Of a stretch of 37,352 nucleotides of DNA, positions 27,805-36,392 are shown piece by piece; position 1 is the first letter of the stretch; every line of letters starts with the position of its first letter. Position numbers and translations under genes: made by a program. Origin of the DNA: Dehalococcoidales bacterium (GTDB lineage Bacteria; Chloroflexota; Dehalococcoidia; Dehalococcoidales; RBG-16-60-22); the NCBI GenBank assembly GCA_028712355.1, contig JAQTQH010000001.1, positions 73,864 to 111,215 of the forward strand, in the 5' to 3' direction. The notes beneath the pieces were generated by a model, which was given only the letters and a program-made list of their open reading frames with translations, ran no database searches and had not been told where the DNA came from.

Positions 27805-27938
27805 TTGTATCAAACGTGTCTTATTGTTGTCACCCTGAGCGTAGCGAAGGACCTCAGGGTGGTGTGACCAGCGGTTTGCCGCCAGCCCCGCGCCCGGATT
27901 CTTTGCCGTTTCACTCCTCAGAATGACATTTGATACAA
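27805..27938. repeat. palindromic repeat (CACCCTGAGCGTAGCGAAGGACCTCAGGGTG type) bounded by 10-bp inverted repeats
   Basis: TTGTATCAAA (27805-27814) / TTTGATACAA (27929-27938); internal CACCCTGAGCGTAGCGAAGGACCTCAGGGTG. Confidence 0.7.
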
Positions 27939-27950
27939 CACGAAGACAAC

Positions 27951-27990
27951 AAAAAACCTACCGACAAGAGTGGTCATTCTTGCCGGTAGG
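27951..27990 (-). terminator. intrinsic terminator of the pilin gene
   Basis: CCTACCGACAAGA / TCTTGCCGGTAGG stem (one mismatch), then T-rich on the minus strand. Confidence 0.75.
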
Positions 27991-28033
27991 TCCTTTTAGG
28001 AGTCTGCTATATTTTCAGGCAGTCCGGATGAGA

Positions 28034-28417
28034 TTACGGGGGAGTCTGGGTGACCGTACCATCCGTAGTAAAGGCATATTCACAACCGGTCTTGGTGAGG
28101 CCAGCCTCAGTAAGCCCCGAAATGTAATCCGAGAGCGTCAGGGCGCCGGAACTGGCATGAACCGTGCTCAGGTCATTGGTGGCGGCATAGTCGGCATCCA
28201 GCGTGCCGTTGGTGCTGTCCGCCATCATTGCCATGGTGGCGGTGAGGACGTTGTGCAGCTCGGTCTCGTAAGACTGCTGCGTACCCTCGCCGATGAATTT
28301 ACCGACGTTAGGTACAGCGACGGCGGCCAGAACGCCGAGAATAGCGACGACCACCAGAAGTTCGATCAGGGTGAAACCCTTCTCGCCGTGACGGAACTGC
28401 CTCAAGATTTTCTTCAT
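28034..28417 (-). CDS. type IV pilin-like prepilin (type IV pilus/type II secretion major pilin)
   Basis: MKKILRQFRHGEKG-FTLIELLVVVAILGVLAAVAVPNV prepilin cleavage/N-methylation motif; start moved to 28417. Confidence 0.93.
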   Translation of the reverse strand: MKKILRQFRHGEKGFTLIELLVVVAILGVLAAVAVPNVGKFIGEGTQQSYETELHNVLTATMAMMADSTNGTLDADYAATNDLSTVHASSGALTLSDYISGLTEAGLTKTGCEYAFTTDGTVTQTPP

Positions 28418-28513
28418 AACAATTACCTCCGAATTTGTTTCGTTCACTTTCCAGCTTAGCATAACCGCGCTTAACTTCAATGAGTTATTAGTCATCCCCT
28501 GCCATAGTAAGAA

Positions 28514-28551
28514 AGTCCTGAGTGCCAGCCCTGAACAGTTGACGGGCGGCT
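28514..28551 (+). promoter_or_regulatory. leader motif copy A (AGTCCTGAGTGC...CGGCT)
   Basis: AGTCCTGAGTGCCAGCCCTGAACAGTTGACGGGCGGCT, shared with 29498-29528. Confidence 0.5.
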
Positions 28552-28575
28552 AAAAAGACGTCAAAATGTATTGAA

Positions 28576-29373
28576 ATGGAAATCTACCGGCTAATCATCG
28601 CCGCCCTGTTCGGCGCCGCCATCGGCAGCTTTCTCAATGTCTGCATCGACCGCTTGCCGGCCGGCAAGTCTCTGGCTTTCCCCCCTTCCGCCTGCGATTC
28701 CTGCGGACACCGCCTCTCTCCCCCGGACCTGGTCCCCATTTTCAGCTACATATTACTAAGAGGGCGCTGCCGCTACTGCCGCCAGCATATCCCCCTCCGC
28801 GTTTTAGTTGTCGAGCTGCTCAGCGCCTTGCTGTTTGCCCTTACTTTCTATCTCTTCGGCTGGAGCGCGCGGACTGCCGTGATACTGCTTTACAACAGCA
28901 TCTTCGTGGTTATCCTTTTTATTGATATGGAACACCAGCTCATCCTCAACAAGGTAGTCTATCCGGCTGCCATCGCGGCTCTGCTCATCCTGGCGCTGGA
29001 TTCACTCTTCCCGCAGGCGGGTTTTTACCGGACGGTCCTCTTGTTGCCCCGGCTTTCCATCCTGAGCGGCATCATCGGCGCTGCCGCCGGATTTATCTTC
29101 TTCCTAGTCATCTATCTCCTCTATCCCCGGGGCATGGGCGAGGGAGATGTCAAGCTGGCGGGCCTCATCGGGTTGATGACCGGCTTTCCGATGGCTGCGG
29201 TCGCTTTGTTCGTGGGGATAGTCGCCGGCGGAGTAGTGGCGGTCATACTCCTTGTCTTTCGCAAAGCCGGGCGCAAGCAGCTAATGCCCTATGGCTCATT
29301 CTTATCATTCGGCGCCATCATTACCCTGTTCTGGGGTAATAACCTGCTCATCTGGTATCTGGGGCTCTTCTAG
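28576..29373 (+). CDS. prepilin peptidase (A24 family; PilD/GspO type)
   Basis: GAAIGSFLNVCIDRLPAGKSLAFPPSACDSCGHRLSPPDLVPIFSYILLRGRCRYCRQHIPLRVLVVELLSA; GMGEGDVKLAGLIGL. Confidence 0.95.
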   Translation: MEIYRLIIAALFGAAIGSFLNVCIDRLPAGKSLAFPPSACDSCGHRLSPPDLVPIFSYILLRGRCRYCRQHIPLRVLVVELLSALLFALTFYLFGWSARTAVILLYNSIFVVILFIDMEHQLILNKVVYPAAIAALLILALDSLFPQAGFYRTVLLLPRLSILSGIIGAAAGFIFFLVIYLLYPRGMGEGDVKLAGLIGLMTGFPMAAVALFVGIVAGGVVAVILLVFRKAGRKQLMPYGSFLSFGAIITLFWGNNLLIWYLGLF

Positions 29374-29497
29374 ACACATCCCGCCCGATTAATCCCGCGC
29401 CATCTGCTTTTCATTTCGCTAATTGTCCGCGATGTTGACTTATGGGCTATCAGATAGTACAATAGTCCTCATACTAAATTGGGGGGTAGCCACCAAA

Positions 29498-29528
29498 AGT
29501 CCTGAGTGCTAACCCTCAATCGGCGGCT
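29498..29528 (+). promoter_or_regulatory. leader motif copy B (AGTCCTGAGTGC...CGGCT)
   Basis: AGTCCTGAGTGCTAACCCTCAATCGGCGGCT, shared with 28514-28551. Confidence 0.5.
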
Positions 29529-29607
29529 CCGGAACCCAATCTTGATGAAGTTGCCGTACCTGCCCCAGACCAGACGCGAGTTTAGAAGACTATTGCGGAG
29601 GTGCCAT

Positions 29608-31281
29608 ATGGCAACTGCGGGTGAACTTCTAAGTCAGGGAAGAAATGCGGAGCTGTGGAATATGTGCTGCGGGTTCCTGCAAATGGACCTGCCGCAGTTC
29701 ATGACAGTCCAGAAGCGGCTCCTCATGGAGCAAATCGGCCTGCTCAATCACTGCGAGCTGGGGAAGAAGATTTTCGGGGGCGTATGGCCGGTGTCGGTGG
29801 AGGAGTTCCGCCGCCTGGTCCCTCTGACCAGGTACGCCGATTATTGCCCCGAGTTCATGGAGAAACGGGAGGATTTTCTGCCCGCCCGGCCCGCCTTCTG
29901 GGTACGCACGTCGGGGCGGACGTCCGTTTCCACTTACAAATGGGTGCCGATGACTTCCACCTATGCCCAGGAACTCAGCCGCGTCCTCTACGGCATCGGC
30001 ATACTTTCCTCCTGTCCGCAATTCGGGGAAACCTCCCACATGCCCATCGACCCCAAGATATTATATTCGGTAGCCCCCCGCCCCTATACTTCGGGCATGT
30101 TCGCCGATGTTTTGAGAACCCAGTCCCCGATAGAATACCTGCCCTTCCTGGATGAGGCGGAAAACCTGCCTTTTGAAGAGCGCATCAAGCTGGGCTTCCA
30201 GCAGGCGATGTCGGAAGGGCTGGACTTCTTCTTCGGTCTGTCGCTGGTGCTGGTTGCGGTGGGCAACAAGTTCCGCGAATCGACCGGCAAGGTAGACCTC
30301 CGCCCCTATCTCTCCAACCCGAAGGCGCTGCTCCGCCTGGCGAAAGGCGTGGTGAAAAGCAAGCTGGCACACCGTCCCCTGTTGCCCAAGGACCTCTGGG
30401 CGGTCAAGGGCATCATCGGCAGCGGCGTGGATAGCTGGGTCTACAAAGATAAAATCAAAGAGCTCTGGGGTAAGTACCCCCTGGATCTCTATTCCTGTAC
30501 CGAAGGCGGCGTGATTGCCACCCAGACCTGCGACTACGAGAACATGACCTTCGTGCCGAACCTCAATTTCCTGGAGTTCATCCCGGAAGAAGAGTTATCA
30601 CGAGAGCAGTCCGACCGCAACTACCAGCCGAAGACGATACTGCTGGATGAAGTAAAAGCCGGCGGAGTCTACGAAATCGTCCTGACCAATTTCCACGGCG
30701 GGGCGATGGTGAGGTACCGCATCGGGGACATGGTGCGCATCACCGCGCTGCGCAATGATAACCTGGGTATTATTATCCCGCAGATGGCTTTCGAACGGCG
30801 CGCCGATGACCTGCTCAACTTCATGGTCATCAAACTGACGGAAAAGCAAATCTGGCAGGCTATCGAGCACACCGGACTCGCCTACGTGGACTGGACGGCT
30901 TACAAGATACCGGGTGAAACGGTGCTGCACCTGCTGATTGAATTGAAAGACAACATCGACGGGCGCGAGGCGGAGGTTAAAGCCGCTCTCCAGAAGCAGA
31001 TTATCGCTTCCGGCCGCACCGGCTACGATGAATCCGGCGTGGCGGAAGATTGGCGGGATTCGCTCGATTTCAGCGTGGCGGTCACCTTCCTGCCCCGCGG
31101 TGCTTTTGCCGGATATACCGCCCAGAAGCAGGCGGAGGGCGCCGACCTGGCGCACCTCAAACCGCCCCACATCAACCCGAGGGAAGAGGTGCTTGCCGCA
31201 TTACAGGTCAAACCCGAAGTCAGGGTCAGGGTCCGGCCCAAGACTCCCGCCCCTGCCGATGCCGGCAAAGTAGCGGCATAG
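29608..31281 (+). CDS. GH3 auxin-responsive promoter family protein (acyl-acid amido synthetase-like)
   Basis: EFRRLVPLTRYADYCPEFMEK; FWVRTSGRTSVSTYKWVPMT; LYSCTEGGVIATQ; EIVLTNFHGGAMVRYRIGDMVRIT; GGAGGT RBS 5 nt before ATG 29608 (ORF track starts at 29506). Confidence 0.85.
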   Translation: MATAGELLSQGRNAELWNMCCGFLQMDLPQFMTVQKRLLMEQIGLLNHCELGKKIFGGVWPVSVEEFRRLVPLTRYADYCPEFMEKREDFLPARPAFWVRTSGRTSVSTYKWVPMTSTYAQELSRVLYGIGILSSCPQFGETSHMPIDPKILYSVAPRPYTSGMFADVLRTQSPIEYLPFLDEAENLPFEERIKLGFQQAMSEGLDFFFGLSLVLVAVGNKFRESTGKVDLRPYLSNPKALLRLAKGVVKSKLAHRPLLPKDLWAVKGIIGSGVDSWVYKDKIKELWGKYPLDLYSCTEGGVIATQTCDYENMTFVPNLNFLEFIPEEELSREQSDRNYQPKTILLDEVKAGGVYEIVLTNFHGGAMVRYRIGDMVRITALRNDNLGIIIPQMAFERRADDLLNFMVIKLTEKQIWQAIEHTGLAYVDWTAYKIPGETVLHLLIELKDNIDGREAEVKAALQKQIIASGRTGYDESGVAEDWRDSLDFSVAVTFLPRGAFAGYTAQKQAEGADLAHLKPPHINPREEVLAALQVKPEVRVRVRPKTPAPADAGKVAA

Positions 31282-31289
31282 CTGTAGTT

Positions 31290-31383
31290 TGTCATTGCGG
31301 GGAGCGCAGCGACGAAGCAATCCTAGTCGGAATTAGTAGAGATTGCTTCGCCTTTCGCTTTGGCGGAATGGTCTCGCAATGAC
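31290..31383. repeat. palindromic intergenic repeat, TGTCATTGCGAG family
   Basis: TGTCATTGCGGGGAGCGCAGCGACGAAGCAATCC...GAGATTGCTTCGCC...GGTCTCGCAATGAC. Confidence 0.85.
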
Positions 31384-31441
31384 TACCTGAAAACCCCGTA
31401 CTTTAGTCAGGCTACGTTAGTCTAATTACTTTGGTCTATAC

Positions 31442-31470
31442 TTGACAGGCTGCCGATTTGTGAGGATAAT
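31442..31470 (+). promoter_or_regulatory. sigma70-type promoter adjacent to the start codon of 31479
   Basis: TTGACA (31442-31447), 17-nt spacer, GATAAT (31465-31470). Confidence 0.55.
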
Positions 31471-31478
31471 CCGCATAT

Positions 31479-34400
31479 ATGAACGTTTATGCAGCCTTCC
31501 CGCTGGTCGCCACGGTGGCTTATATGCCGCTTCTGTTAACGGCTCTGAGCAGCCGCCCATGGCAGCACCGGCACACGCTCTTTATCCTGTTCCTGATTTC
31601 CGCGATGTTCTGGAGCCTCACCGATTATCTTTACCGCGGCAACTTTTTCCCGGAAAATAATCACCTGCTGTTCAAGTTAATTATCATTATTTTCAGTACC
31701 ATGGGGGTGCAACTGCACACTTTTGCCTCCTCTTTCTTCGCCCCCGGGCAGAGCCGCTGGCTGCCCTTTGCTTATACCTCGCTGGCAATCATAGTTATCC
31801 TGGTACTGCTCGGTTACATCACCAAGGGAGTGGTGGTGAGGGGAGACATCGTACACGGCTCTTACAAGATAGGAGCGCTGGTATTTGTCATACCTTTATT
31901 GACCCTTGCTTTCAGAGACCTGTATGTTTTCTGGAGAAGGCTTCGCTCTCTGGACAACCCGGTGATGTACAATCAAATCGTTTCCCTGATGCTGGGGATT
32001 TCTGTTACCATAGTTTTTTCTTTTACCGCCTTAATTCCCTGGATTAGAGAATACCCCATCAGCCACCTGGGCAACATCATCAATGCCTTTATTTTGACTT
32101 ATGCTACCATACGCCACCAGCTGGTCGATATCAGGACTATTTTAAGGCGGAGCATAGCCCATTTCACCCTTGCCGCCATCGGGGCAGGAGCCTACTGGGC
32201 GCTGGTCATGGTCCTGCATGATGCTTTCGGTCTCATTCTCGACCCGTCCGCGACTTTTATCGCCACGCTTATCGCCATCGTTATTGCCGCAACCCTTTAC
32301 CGGCTGCGCAGCTGGCTCCTCAAAGCGACCTCCCGCTTCTTCCAGGGACAGACCTTCAACTACCGCCAGGAACTCATTTCTTTTACCGGCAAGGTACATA
32401 GTATTTTCAGCCTCCGCGATCAGGGCAGTGAGCTGCTGGAGCTGATTACCGGCGCCCTCGGCTGCCACAAGGCGTGCCTCCTCTTCCCTCTGGGGGAAAA
32501 CATGGAATTCAACGCCCAGCTGGTGGAGCCCAAGGGCGATGAAAATCCGCTCGCCAGCCTTAAATTGCGGAGCGACAGCCCCATAGCTGTATACCTCTCA
32601 CGTGAGCAGAAACCGCTCACCCGGGAGGAGTTGGAAGTCCTGCCCGAATTCCGCAGCCTCTGGCAGCAGGAACGGGACAGCTTCCATGCCGCCCACATTG
32701 AGATTTTTGCCCCCCTCATCAGCCGGGATAGGCTCATCGCTATCCTGGTGCTGGACAAGAAGCATTCCGGACGCTATTCATTAGAAGACCTCAATCTGCT
32801 GGAGAACGTCGCCCGGCAGGTCGCCGTGAGCATGGAAAAAGAATACCTGCGAGAACAACTCAAGGAACGGGAAGAGGAACTTTCTGTAATCAACCGCCTC
32901 GGCGCCATCATCACCTCCAGCCTTGATATCCAGGGTATCTTCGAAAGCTTCATTACCGAACTGAAGAAGGTGGTCGATGTCAGCTGGGCATCCGTCATGC
33001 TCTTGGAAGACAATACCCTCTACCGGCTGGCGCAGTATCCGGTCATCAGTTCCGTGTGGCAGGTCGGCGAGCGAATGCCCGTAAAAAGCACCGCCACGGA
33101 ATGGGTCATCGCGCATAAGCAGCCCGTGTTCGAAGCCGACCTCACCAAGGAAGCCCGCTTCGTCACCGGCCAGAAGCATATGAGCCAGGGGCTGCGCTCC
33201 ATCATCTATCTGCCCCTCATGGCGAAGGGCGAGGTCACCGGCACCCTTATTGTCGCCAGCCAGAAACCCGATGCTTATAATCCGCGCAATATCGCCCTGC
33301 TGGAGCAGCTGGCTGCCCAGATTGCCATGCCGGCGGAAAACGCCCGCCTGTATGCCAAAGCCGAGGAGAAAGCCCGCATCGATGAATTGACCGGGCTGTT
33401 CAACCGCCGCTCCCTCGATGAAGAAATCGCCCAGGAAATCGGCCGGCATTCCCGCTACGGCGGCGTCTTCTCCCTTATCATCATGGACCTCGATTCCTTC
33501 AAGGCATATAATGATAAATACGGACACCCGGCGGGCGACAAGCTGTTAAAGCAAATGGGCAGCATTATCAAAGGAGCCGTCCGCAATGCCGATCTCGCCT
33601 TCCGTTACGGCGGCGATGAATTCGCTATCCTGCTGCCGCAGACCGCCATCGATGCCGCCAGCCAGGTCGCCGAGCGGGTGCGCCAGCATGTGGCCAACAA
33701 AGCCAAGACCAACGCGGTGGCGGTGACCGCTAGCCTGGGGCTGGCCAGCTGGCCTGCCGATGGCATCGGTCCCAATGAAATGATCGCCGCGGCGGATGCG
33801 GCGCTTTACCGCGCCAAGCGCAACGGCGGCAACCAGTTCATCTGTTCTTCCGGTACGCTGCTGCACCTGGGTGACCTCGAGGTGAGCTTCTGGAGCGATA
33901 ACGACAGCGGGACACTCAGCGCCATTTATGCCCTCGCCGCCACGGTAGACGCCCGCGACCATTACACCGGCAGTCATTCCAAGCGGGTGAGCAAGTATGC
34001 GATGGCACTGGGTGAAGCCCTCGGGCTGCCACCGGCTCAGATAGCCAACCTGGAGACTTCGGCACTGCTGCACGATATCGGTAAAATCGGCATCAGCGAT
34101 GAAATACTGGGCAAAAACGCCCGGCTTACTGATGCAGAATGGGATGTGGTCAAGACCCACCCGAAGCTGGGCGCAATCATTGCCGGGCGTTCCCGCCAGC
34201 TGGCCGCTTTCGTGCCCGGCATTCTGCACCACCACGAGCGCTACGACGGCACCGGCTATCCGCAGAGGCTGAAGGGAGAAAACATCCCGCTGGAAGCCCG
34301 CATCATGGCGATTGCCGATTCTTTTGCCGCGATGACCTCGGACCGTGCTTATTCGAAGGCGCTCTCCCCGGAAAATGCCATGGAGGAACTGCGGGCCGGC

Positions 34401-34499
34401 GCGGGCACACAGTTCGACCCCCGGCTGGTCGAGGTCTTTGCGACCGTCGTCGAGAAGCTTACCCGCCAACCGCGCGATTCGGAACAGGAGGTAAAATAA
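31479..34499 (+). CDS. 7TM-GAF-GGDEF-HD-GYP signalling protein (putative bifunctional c-di-GMP cyclase/phosphodiesterase)
   Basis: N-term multiple TMs; GAF-like segments; RNADLAFRYGGDEFAILLPQ (I-site RxxD plus GGDEF); HDIGKIGISDEIL and HHERYDGTGYP of HD-GYP. Confidence 0.92.
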   Translation: MNVYAAFPLVATVAYMPLLLTALSSRPWQHRHTLFILFLISAMFWSLTDYLYRGNFFPENNHLLFKLIIIIFSTMGVQLHTFASSFFAPGQSRWLPFAYTSLAIIVILVLLGYITKGVVVRGDIVHGSYKIGALVFVIPLLTLAFRDLYVFWRRLRSLDNPVMYNQIVSLMLGISVTIVFSFTALIPWIREYPISHLGNIINAFILTYATIRHQLVDIRTILRRSIAHFTLAAIGAGAYWALVMVLHDAFGLILDPSATFIATLIAIVIAATLYRLRSWLLKATSRFFQGQTFNYRQELISFTGKVHSIFSLRDQGSELLELITGALGCHKACLLFPLGENMEFNAQLVEPKGDENPLASLKLRSDSPIAVYLSREQKPLTREELEVLPEFRSLWQQERDSFHAAHIEIFAPLISRDRLIAILVLDKKHSGRYSLEDLNLLENVARQVAVSMEKEYLREQLKEREEELSVINRLGAIITSSLDIQGIFESFITELKKVVDVSWASVMLLEDNTLYRLAQYPVISSVWQVGERMPVKSTATEWVIAHKQPVFEADLTKEARFVTGQKHMSQGLRSIIYLPLMAKGEVTGTLIVASQKPDAYNPRNIALLEQLAAQIAMPAENARLYAKAEEKARIDELTGLFNRRSLDEEIAQEIGRHSRYGGVFSLIIMDLDSFKAYNDKYGHPAGDKLLKQMGSIIKGAVRNADLAFRYGGDEFAILLPQTAIDAASQVAERVRQHVANKAKTNAVAVTASLGLASWPADGIGPNEMIAAADAALYRAKRNGGNQFICSSGTLLHLGDLEVSFWSDNDSGTLSAIYALAATVDARDHYTGSHSKRVSKYAMALGEALGLPPAQIANLETSALLHDIGKIGISDEILGKNARLTDAEWDVVKTHPKLGAIIAGRSRQLAAFVPGILHHHERYDGTGYPQRLKGENIPLEARIMAIADSFAAMTSDRAYSKALSPENAMEELRAGAGTQFDPRLVEVFATVVEKLTRQPRDSEQEVK

Positions 34500-34503
34500 C
34501 CCC

Positions 34504-35190
34504 ATGAACATGAACACGAATAAAATACAGGTCTTCATCATCAGCAACCAGCCCCTCTTTCAGCACGGTATTGAGCACACCCTGAGCGGTATCGAAGATA
34601 TTGCCGTATCCGGCATTATAGAGGTGGGCGAAAAAGTCCTTGCCGCCATTGATAACCTGCCGCCGGATGTCGCCCTGGTGGATATCGACGGCAAATCTGA
34701 TATCGCCCTGGAACTGGCGCGCAATATCCGGCAGCGGCAGCCCAGCATCGGCGTCATCGTGCTCAGTTCCAACACCAACGACGATGAGCTTTTCCAGGCG
34801 CTGAAAGCCCAGGCGGGGGCTTATATCAGCAAGGAAATCACCGCCCAGCAGCTCACGGATACCATCCGCCGCGTGGGGCGCGGGGAGCACCCCATTAACG
34901 AAGCTCTGACCGCCCGCCCCAAGGTCGCCGAGCAGGTTTTAAACCAGTTCCAGGAGCTTTTCTGGCAGAGCGAAGCCCAGACTTTAATTTCCCCGCTGAC
35001 GCCGCGGGAGACGGAAATCCTCAAATACATCGCGCAGGGTTTTTTGAACAAGCAGATTGCCGCCGAGCTCGGGATTTCCGAGCAGACCATCAAGAACCAC
35101 GTTACCTCTATCCTGCGCAAGCTGAACGCCAACGCCCGCACGGAAGCGGTGGTGGTGGCGATTAAACAGGGCTTGATTACGCTGACTTAG
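34504..35190 (+). CDS. LuxR/NarL-family response regulator with atypical receiver
   Basis: C-term LTPRETEILKYIAQGFLNKQIAAELGISEQTIKNHVTSILRKLNA; N-term receiver begins IQVFIISNQPLFQHGIEHTL. Confidence 0.92.
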   Translation: MNMNTNKIQVFIISNQPLFQHGIEHTLSGIEDIAVSGIIEVGEKVLAAIDNLPPDVALVDIDGKSDIALELARNIRQRQPSIGVIVLSSNTNDDELFQALKAQAGAYISKEITAQQLTDTIRRVGRGEHPINEALTARPKVAEQVLNQFQELFWQSEAQTLISPLTPRETEILKYIAQGFLNKQIAAELGISEQTIKNHVTSILRKLNANARTEAVVVAIKQGLITLT

Positions 35191-35210
35191 ACACAAGTTT
35201 TTGGATTAAA

Positions 35211-35906
35211 TTACAACCAACAAAAGAGCCTCTTTATTCTGTCTAGCAGAGAGGGCTCTTTTTCTTTAGGTAAATTCTGCAATTCTCTGAGCCTATTAAC
35301 GGTTTTTTGCCATAAACGATTACTCAAAGCTTCTCTACGACTTAACCATCTTTTAAACATGAGGTCATACTCGCGCTCAATCTTGCGCCTATTGTTCAAG
35401 ACAGTTATCCGGAGAAGATATTGCTTGATGTTAGGCTTATCTTTCGTTTTGATGTATTCCCATATCTGGTCAAATTGACCGTCTATATCTTTCATCGCTA
35501 TCGTCGAGTGAAACCAATAATCGCTATCATTATCCCAAGTTTGGCGATTGTCTTCATTAACGGTTTTATTTAATTCAAATGCTAATTCCTTACGCAGTTT
35601 CTTTAATTCTTGAGAAGCATTAATTTCACACGCAATTACTTTGCCGTTTCTTCCATGATGGTAACAGAAATCACTTATTGCGAATGGAACCAAATTATAA
35701 TTTCTAGCAACCTTTTCAATACTGGAGAAGACTATTTTTCTTTCCATAATCTGGAAAGGACCATAAAGAGTCATATGAGGTACAGACCTATATTTGACTG
35801 CCTCTTTAACCCTGAATTTTCTCGCTAATCCTCTGATTAAACGCCTAAGATAATGCTTGGAGTAAGAGTGAAACCTATATTCAAGATAATAGCTATACAA
35901 GCTCAA
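35211..35906 (-). CDS. 2H phosphoesterase / 2'-5' RNA ligase superfamily protein
   Basis: Two HxT motifs: VPHMTLYGPF and WFHSTIAMKDI; probable TTG start. Confidence 0.75.
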   Translation of the reverse strand: MSLYSYYLEYRFHSYSKHYLRRLIRGLARKFRVKEAVKYRSVPHMTLYGPFQIMERKIVFSSIEKVARNYNLVPFAISDFCYHHGRNGKVIACEINASQELKKLRKELAFELNKTVNEDNRQTWDNDSDYWFHSTIAMKDIDGQFDQIWEYIKTKDKPNIKQYLLRITVLNNRRKIEREYDLMFKRWLSRREALSNRLWQKTVNRLRELQNLPKEKEPSLLDRIKRLFCWL

Positions 35907-35922
35907 TTGTCTCCAGGCCAGA

Positions 35923-36381
35923 TTACGTTAGCCATTCAAGGATTTTACTTATGATGCTTGTCTTTTTCTGGTTTACGCGACTTCGTTTTTTATAAGAATA
36001 GTATCTCTCTATTATGTCTCGGGTTGTCCCAGATACTCGCACACCTGAGCCAGGTTTATAGTATGCAATAAACCTTATCTCATGACGGGGCGTTGGTGAG
36101 CCGTTAGCTTTTATGAGACAGACCGTGTGATGGTCCTGAAAATACCCATGCCCGTGTGATTTATTTATTTTCCCCACATGCCTGAATAGATATTTAGCAT
36201 AATATGCATCTAAGCCGGTTTCTTCTTTCAACTCTCTTATCGCGGCTTGAAGTCTAGTTTCACCTTTGTTCGCACCGCCTCCCGGTAGTAGAAATATTCC
36301 ATTGTGACCAGCTGTTACCAATATACCCTTTTCGGTCTCAATAATTGCTGTCCCTCTACGGCGTTTGCTGACTCTTGACAT
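35923..36381 (-). CDS. NUDIX hydrolase
   Basis: Nudix box GGGANKGETRLQAAIRELKEETGL. Confidence 0.92.
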   Translation of the reverse strand: MSRVSKRRRGTAIIETEKGILVTAGHNGIFLLPGGGANKGETRLQAAIRELKEETGLDAYYAKYLFRHVGKINKSHGHGYFQDHHTVCLIKANGSPTPRHEIRFIAYYKPGSGVRVSGTTRDIIERYYSYKKRSRVNQKKTSIISKILEWLT

Positions 36382-36392
36382 CTATTCTTACT

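Noticed and set aside
28514-28551. Motif A as a c-di-GMP-I (GEMM) riboswitch, given the pilin context
   Set aside because: Lacks the recognisable GEMM core blocks; only the genomic context was suggestive
7094-31383. Repeated TGTCATTGCGAG/GAAGCAATC units as a CRISPR array
   Set aside because: Copies are single, kilobases apart, palindromic and variable in length; no regular spacers and no cas genes
33546-34547. 333-aa minus-strand ORF opposite the GGDEF/HD-GYP gene
   Set aside because: Shadow ORF opposite conserved catalytic motifs on the + strand
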